Below are positions 11,147-13,694 of a stretch of DNA of 13,694 nt, piece after piece. The DNA lies in the NCBI GenBank assembly GCA_013202725.1, contig JABMRH010000108.1, forward strand, positions 1 to 13,694. Direction: 5' to 3'. The notes under the pieces were generated by a model that saw only the letters and a program-made list of their open reading frames with translations, searched no databases and was not told the origin of the DNA. Each line of letters opens with the position of its first letter. Within the stretch, counting starts at the first letter, position 1. A program made the position numbers and the translations under genes. The DNA comes from Desulfobacteraceae bacterium (lineage in GTDB: Bacteria > Desulfobacterota > Desulfobacteria > Desulfobacterales > ETH-SRB1).

Positions 11147-13324
11147 TTAGTTAATTCCTATAATCTTTCCTCCCTGATACACACAAAAACACACAACCCA
11201 TGCAAGCGACGTGCTGTATAGAAGAGAGAAAAGCATCCACTTAAATCCCCCTGTCTCCCGCCATATGGTTGCCATTGTAGCAATACATGGAAGATACAAA
11301 AGCACAAAAACCATCATTGAAAAAGCGGAAAGGGGCGTCATATCGGATGCGACAAGAGCGCTATGAAGAGCATCCGGCTCTTCTTCAACAGCATAAAGTA
11401 TGCCCATCGAACTGACAACTATCTCCTTTGCCACAAAACCGGTAAGAAGCGCCACACTTCCGCGCCAGTCTATTCCAAGAGGCGCAAACAGAGGAGCGAT
11501 ACTCTTGCCGATCCTCCCCATAAAAGATTTTTCCGTCTTTTCCGCTCTTCTTGCCATTATAAGCTTTGTTATGGCCGCATCCTTTTTTTTCTCAATTACA
11601 TCTCTGTCGAATTTATCGGCAGCCATAATTTCCGGCTCATATAATGCTTCTACCCTAACAATTTCTGAGGTATAATCTAAAGAATACTGTATGTTCCTGG
11701 GAAATGCCGAAAGCGTCCAAACAATAATGGAACCAACAAGTATCACGCCTCCCATCTTCTTTAAGAATATCTTGCCGCGGTCCCACATATGAATCAACAG
11801 GCTCCTGAGCATCGGAGCCCTGTATGGAGGAAGTTCCATTACAAACGGAGCATCGGCCCCTTTTAACAGGGTAGTTCTGAACAATCGTCCGGATACAATG
11901 GAAACTATTATTCCGACGAGATAAACTGCAAATATTACCGTGCCGGCCTTTGCGCTGAAAAAGGCGCCGGCAAGAACTATATAAATAGGTAGTTTAGCCG
12001 AGCAGGACATAAAGGGGGTAATAAGAATAGTAAGAATGCGGTCTTTTTCACTTTCAAGAGTTCGGGAGGCTATTACGGCAGGAACACTGCAGCCGAATCC
12101 CATAAGCATCGGTATAAAGGACTTTCCGTGAAGACCGATAATATGCATTATTCTGTCCATCAGAAAAGCCGCCCTTGCCATATAGCCTGTATCTTCAAAG
12201 ATGGCTATACAGAAAAAAAGGATTAAAATATTCGGCAAAAAGATTACAACGCTCCCTACTCCGGGAATTATTCCATTTACAATGAGATCTTTCAAAATAG
12301 AGTCCGGCAACAGACCATTCAGCCCTATAGCAAGAAGAGTAACCCCCCTGTCGATCCATTCCATTGGATAGGCTCCAATGGAAAAGGTAACCTGGAACAT
12401 TGCCCAGATAAATATAATAAAGATCGGAAATCCAAAATACCTGTTCGTTAAAACAAGGTCGATATTTCTGGATATATCAACGCGATTTTGTGGTGAAGTT
12501 GTAAGCGCCTCCTTTACTATTCCGGCAATAAAACCGTAACGTTCATCGGTCATAACTATTTCAGGCTCATCATTAAAACGATCCGTGAGGTGCGCGCGAA
12601 GCCTCTGAACCTCCTGAAGCAAATCATCCCTTTTGTCCCCCGCCTTCCGGAAAATCCGTTCCTTTACAATTTTATCATTTTCAAGCAGTTTTATTGCCGT
12701 CCATCTCAAATTATAGGCAGGCTTTGCTTCAACTTTATTTTCGATAAAAGTTTGAAGTTTAATAATCGCATTTTCAATATCCTTGCTGTATTTGACCTTG
12801 CGTTTTTGATGGATTTCTGTTGTTGACTCGGCCAGCTCAACAGCCTTTCTTAAAAGCGTATCAATGCCCTCATTTTTATTGCCCACTGTAAATACTACAG
12901 GCAGATCAAGCAGTTCGGAAAGCTTTTCAGCATCGATTTTGGTTCCCTGCGTCCGGGTAATATCCGCCATATTAAGGGCAAATATAATCCTGCAATCGGT
13001 TTCTCTTAACTGTGTTGCGAGATAAAGACTTCGTTCCAGATTGGATGCATCGATAATATCGATCACCACATCCGGACATTCTTCGAGAACAAAATCCCTT
13101 GCAATTATCTCCTCAATGGAAAAAGGCGTTAAACTGTAAGTTCCGGGAAGATCGACAATTTTAAGATCATAACCGTATTTGCTGACTATCCCCTCTTTTT
13201 TTTCAACTGTTACCCCCGGCCAGTTTCCAACCTTTTGCCTGGTTCCGGTAATATTGTTAAATATTGTTGTCTTGCCTGAATTCGGGTTGCCTGCAAGAGC
13301 TATTGTTATACTCTTTTTATGCAT
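11147..13324 (-). CDS. feoB: Ferrous iron transporter FeoB
   Basis: A 725-residue inner-membrane Fe(II) transporter of normal family length. The N-terminal G domain has G1 GNPNSGKT (12-19), G2 in GVTVEKKEG, G3 DLPG (58-61) and G4 NMAD (118-121). A helical GDI-like region follows to about 280. The membrane part has the two gate motifs with conserved cysteines: GFGCSVPAVIASRT (C411) and PFMSCSAKLPIY (C440). Its ATG overlaps the last base of the feoA stop (TAATG), so translation is coupled. Fe-S and metal cofactor genes on the same strand downstream make Fe(II) supply a reasonable common theme. Confidence 0.98.
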   Translation of the reverse strand: MHKKSITIALAGNPNSGKTTIFNNITGTRQKVGNWPGVTVEKKEGIVSKYGYDLKIVDLPGTYSLTPFSIEEIIARDFVLEECPDVVIDIIDASNLERSLYLATQLRETDCRIIFALNMADITRTQGTKIDAEKLSELLDLPVVFTVGNKNEGIDTLLRKAVELAESTTEIHQKRKVKYSKDIENAIIKLQTFIENKVEAKPAYNLRWTAIKLLENDKIVKERIFRKAGDKRDDLLQEVQRLRAHLTDRFNDEPEIVMTDERYGFIAGIVKEALTTSPQNRVDISRNIDLVLTNRYFGFPIFIIFIWAMFQVTFSIGAYPMEWIDRGVTLLAIGLNGLLPDSILKDLIVNGIIPGVGSVVIFLPNILILFFCIAIFEDTGYMARAAFLMDRIMHIIGLHGKSFIPMLMGFGCSVPAVIASRTLESEKDRILTILITPFMSCSAKLPIYIVLAGAFFSAKAGTVIFAVYLVGIIVSIVSGRLFRTTLLKGADAPFVMELPPYRAPMLRSLLIHMWDRGKIFLKKMGGVILVGSIIVWTLSAFPRNIQYSLDYTSEIVRVEALYEPEIMAADKFDRDVIEKKKDAAITKLIMARRAEKTEKSFMGRIGKSIAPLFAPLGIDWRGSVALLTGFVAKEIVVSSMGILYAVEEEPDALHSALVASDMTPLSAFSMMVFVLLYLPCIATMATIWRETGGFKWMLFSLLYSTSLAWVVCFCVYQGGKIIGIN

Positions 13325-13563
13325 TATAAAGAATCCTGTTTAACATCATCGACCGTTATCTGGGCAGCCTCTTCAACGCGAAGGGATATATGACAGCCCT
13401 TGATTATCAACTCAAGCGGATCTTTAAGGGGCGCATATTTTTCAACATACACCTGGGTTCCATTAAGAATGCCCATTTCTCTTATCCTTCTTCGCAAGAC
13501 ACTATTACCGCCCATGCCGGATATTATTCCGCTTTGCCCCTCCTTCATTTCACTCAGCAGCAT
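13324..13563 (-). CDS. feoA: FeoA, SH3-like partner of FeoB
   Basis: A 79-residue cytoplasmic protein of the FeoA family. It starts MLLSEMKEGQSGIISGMGG, has RRRIREMGILNGTQVYVEKY, the usual signature, and ends with PLELIIKGCHISLRVEEA. It assists or regulates FeoB. The ATG at 13563 has CGGAG about 9 nt upstream. First gene of the minus-strand feo series. I found no convincing Fur box or sigma-70 promoter in the 60 nt between it and the extragenic repeat; the promoter may lie within or beyond the repeat. Confidence 0.95.
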   Translation of the reverse strand: MLLSEMKEGQSGIISGMGGNSVLRRRIREMGILNGTQVYVEKYAPLKDPLELIIKGCHISLRVEEAAQITVDDVKQDSL

Positions 13564-13622
13564 ATTACAATTCTCCGTGTTAGCATTGATGGTTTCGTAA
13601 AAAGTCGAAAAGTTCTATTTTC

Positions 13623-13694
13623 CGTCATTCCGGCGAAAGCCAGAATCCAGTAAATTTAATACGTTCTGGATGCCGGATCAAGTCCGGCATGACG
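13623..13694. repeat. Extragenic inverted repeat of the GTCATTCCGGC...GAATCCAG type, reaching the window edge
   Basis: Left arm CGTCATTCCGGCGAAAGC-CAGAATCCAG (13623-13650) and right arm CTGGATGCCGGATC-AAGTCCGGCATGACG (13666-13694) form an imperfect inverted repeat with a 15-nt centre. Each arm is the palindromic unit common between genes in many proteobacteria, which translates as VIPAKAGIQ-like peptides. Probably a non-autonomous REP/MITE-like element. It may continue past the window. Confidence 0.8.

Noticed and set aside
13564..13622. Fur box upstream of feoA
   Set aside because: No 19-bp GATAATGATAATCATTATC-like dyad could be found; only short A/T-rich matches.
13390..13653. 87-codon + strand ORF ending in VIPAKARIQ
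   Set aside because: Antisense to feoA; its end is the usual translation of the extragenic repeat, not a gene.
1..13694. CRISPR arrays, tRNA/rRNA genes, insertion sequences
   Set aside because: No regularly spaced repeats, no tRNA-like cloverleaf or rRNA sequence noticed by eye, and no transposase gene.

Overview
The window looks like a piece of chromosome from an anaerobic deltaproteobacterium (Desulfobacterota, sulfate-reducer-like). This rests on gene content, not on a database match. It holds two sigma-54 activators, paired ferredoxin-domain MinD/Mrp ATPases with several NifX-type small proteins (the layout of the anaerobe-specific 'orange protein' or ORP cluster of Desulfovibrio), a DUF5320-type Gly-rich protein, and feoAB.

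Layout. Bases 1-2096 (+) carry the 3' end of a sensor histidine kinase gene and its NtrC-type response regulator. Bases 2097-2524 look non-coding but are dense in signals. On the + strand there are two tandem palindromes 21 bp apart, a perfect IHF-consensus match, a perfect-spacing -24/-12 sigma-54 promoter and, about 37 nt after the predicted start, a strong intrinsic terminator. Together they predict a roughly 73-nt small RNA, next to the two-component system that could drive it. Its sequence carries two anti-Shine-Dalgarno tracts, one of them in the terminator loop. This is the most interesting object in the window.

Bases 2525-8266 are all on the minus strand and read as one metal/Fe-S cofactor cluster. 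In transcription order they encode a NifX-domain protein with a Gly-rich tail, a DUF5320 protein, a degenerate receiver-domain protein, two MinD-type ATPases each with two [4Fe-4S] motifs, two NifX/ORP-type proteins, an IscU/NifU-type scaffold, a CGGC-like protein and a metallo-beta-lactamase-fold protein. A second sigma-54 promoter (8300-8317) precedes the cluster, and a PAS-containing sigma-54 activator gene (8466-9845) lies just upstream on the same strand, ending in its own terminator.

Bases 8466-13563 (minus) form a probable feoA-feoB-SH3 protein-TPR protein-activator series. Ferrous iron import is therefore physically linked to the regulator of the Fe-S/NifX cluster. The right edge is an extragenic inverted repeat of the 'VIPAKAGIQ' type in front of feoA.

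Inferred working model: FeoAB imports Fe(II); the PAS activator senses a redox or metal cue and turns on the NifX/MinD cluster through sigma-54; the cluster builds or carries a metal-sulfur cofactor. Separately, the kinase/NtrC pair activates a small RNA that may act on ribosome-binding sites. The relation between the two sigma-54 circuits is a hypothesis.
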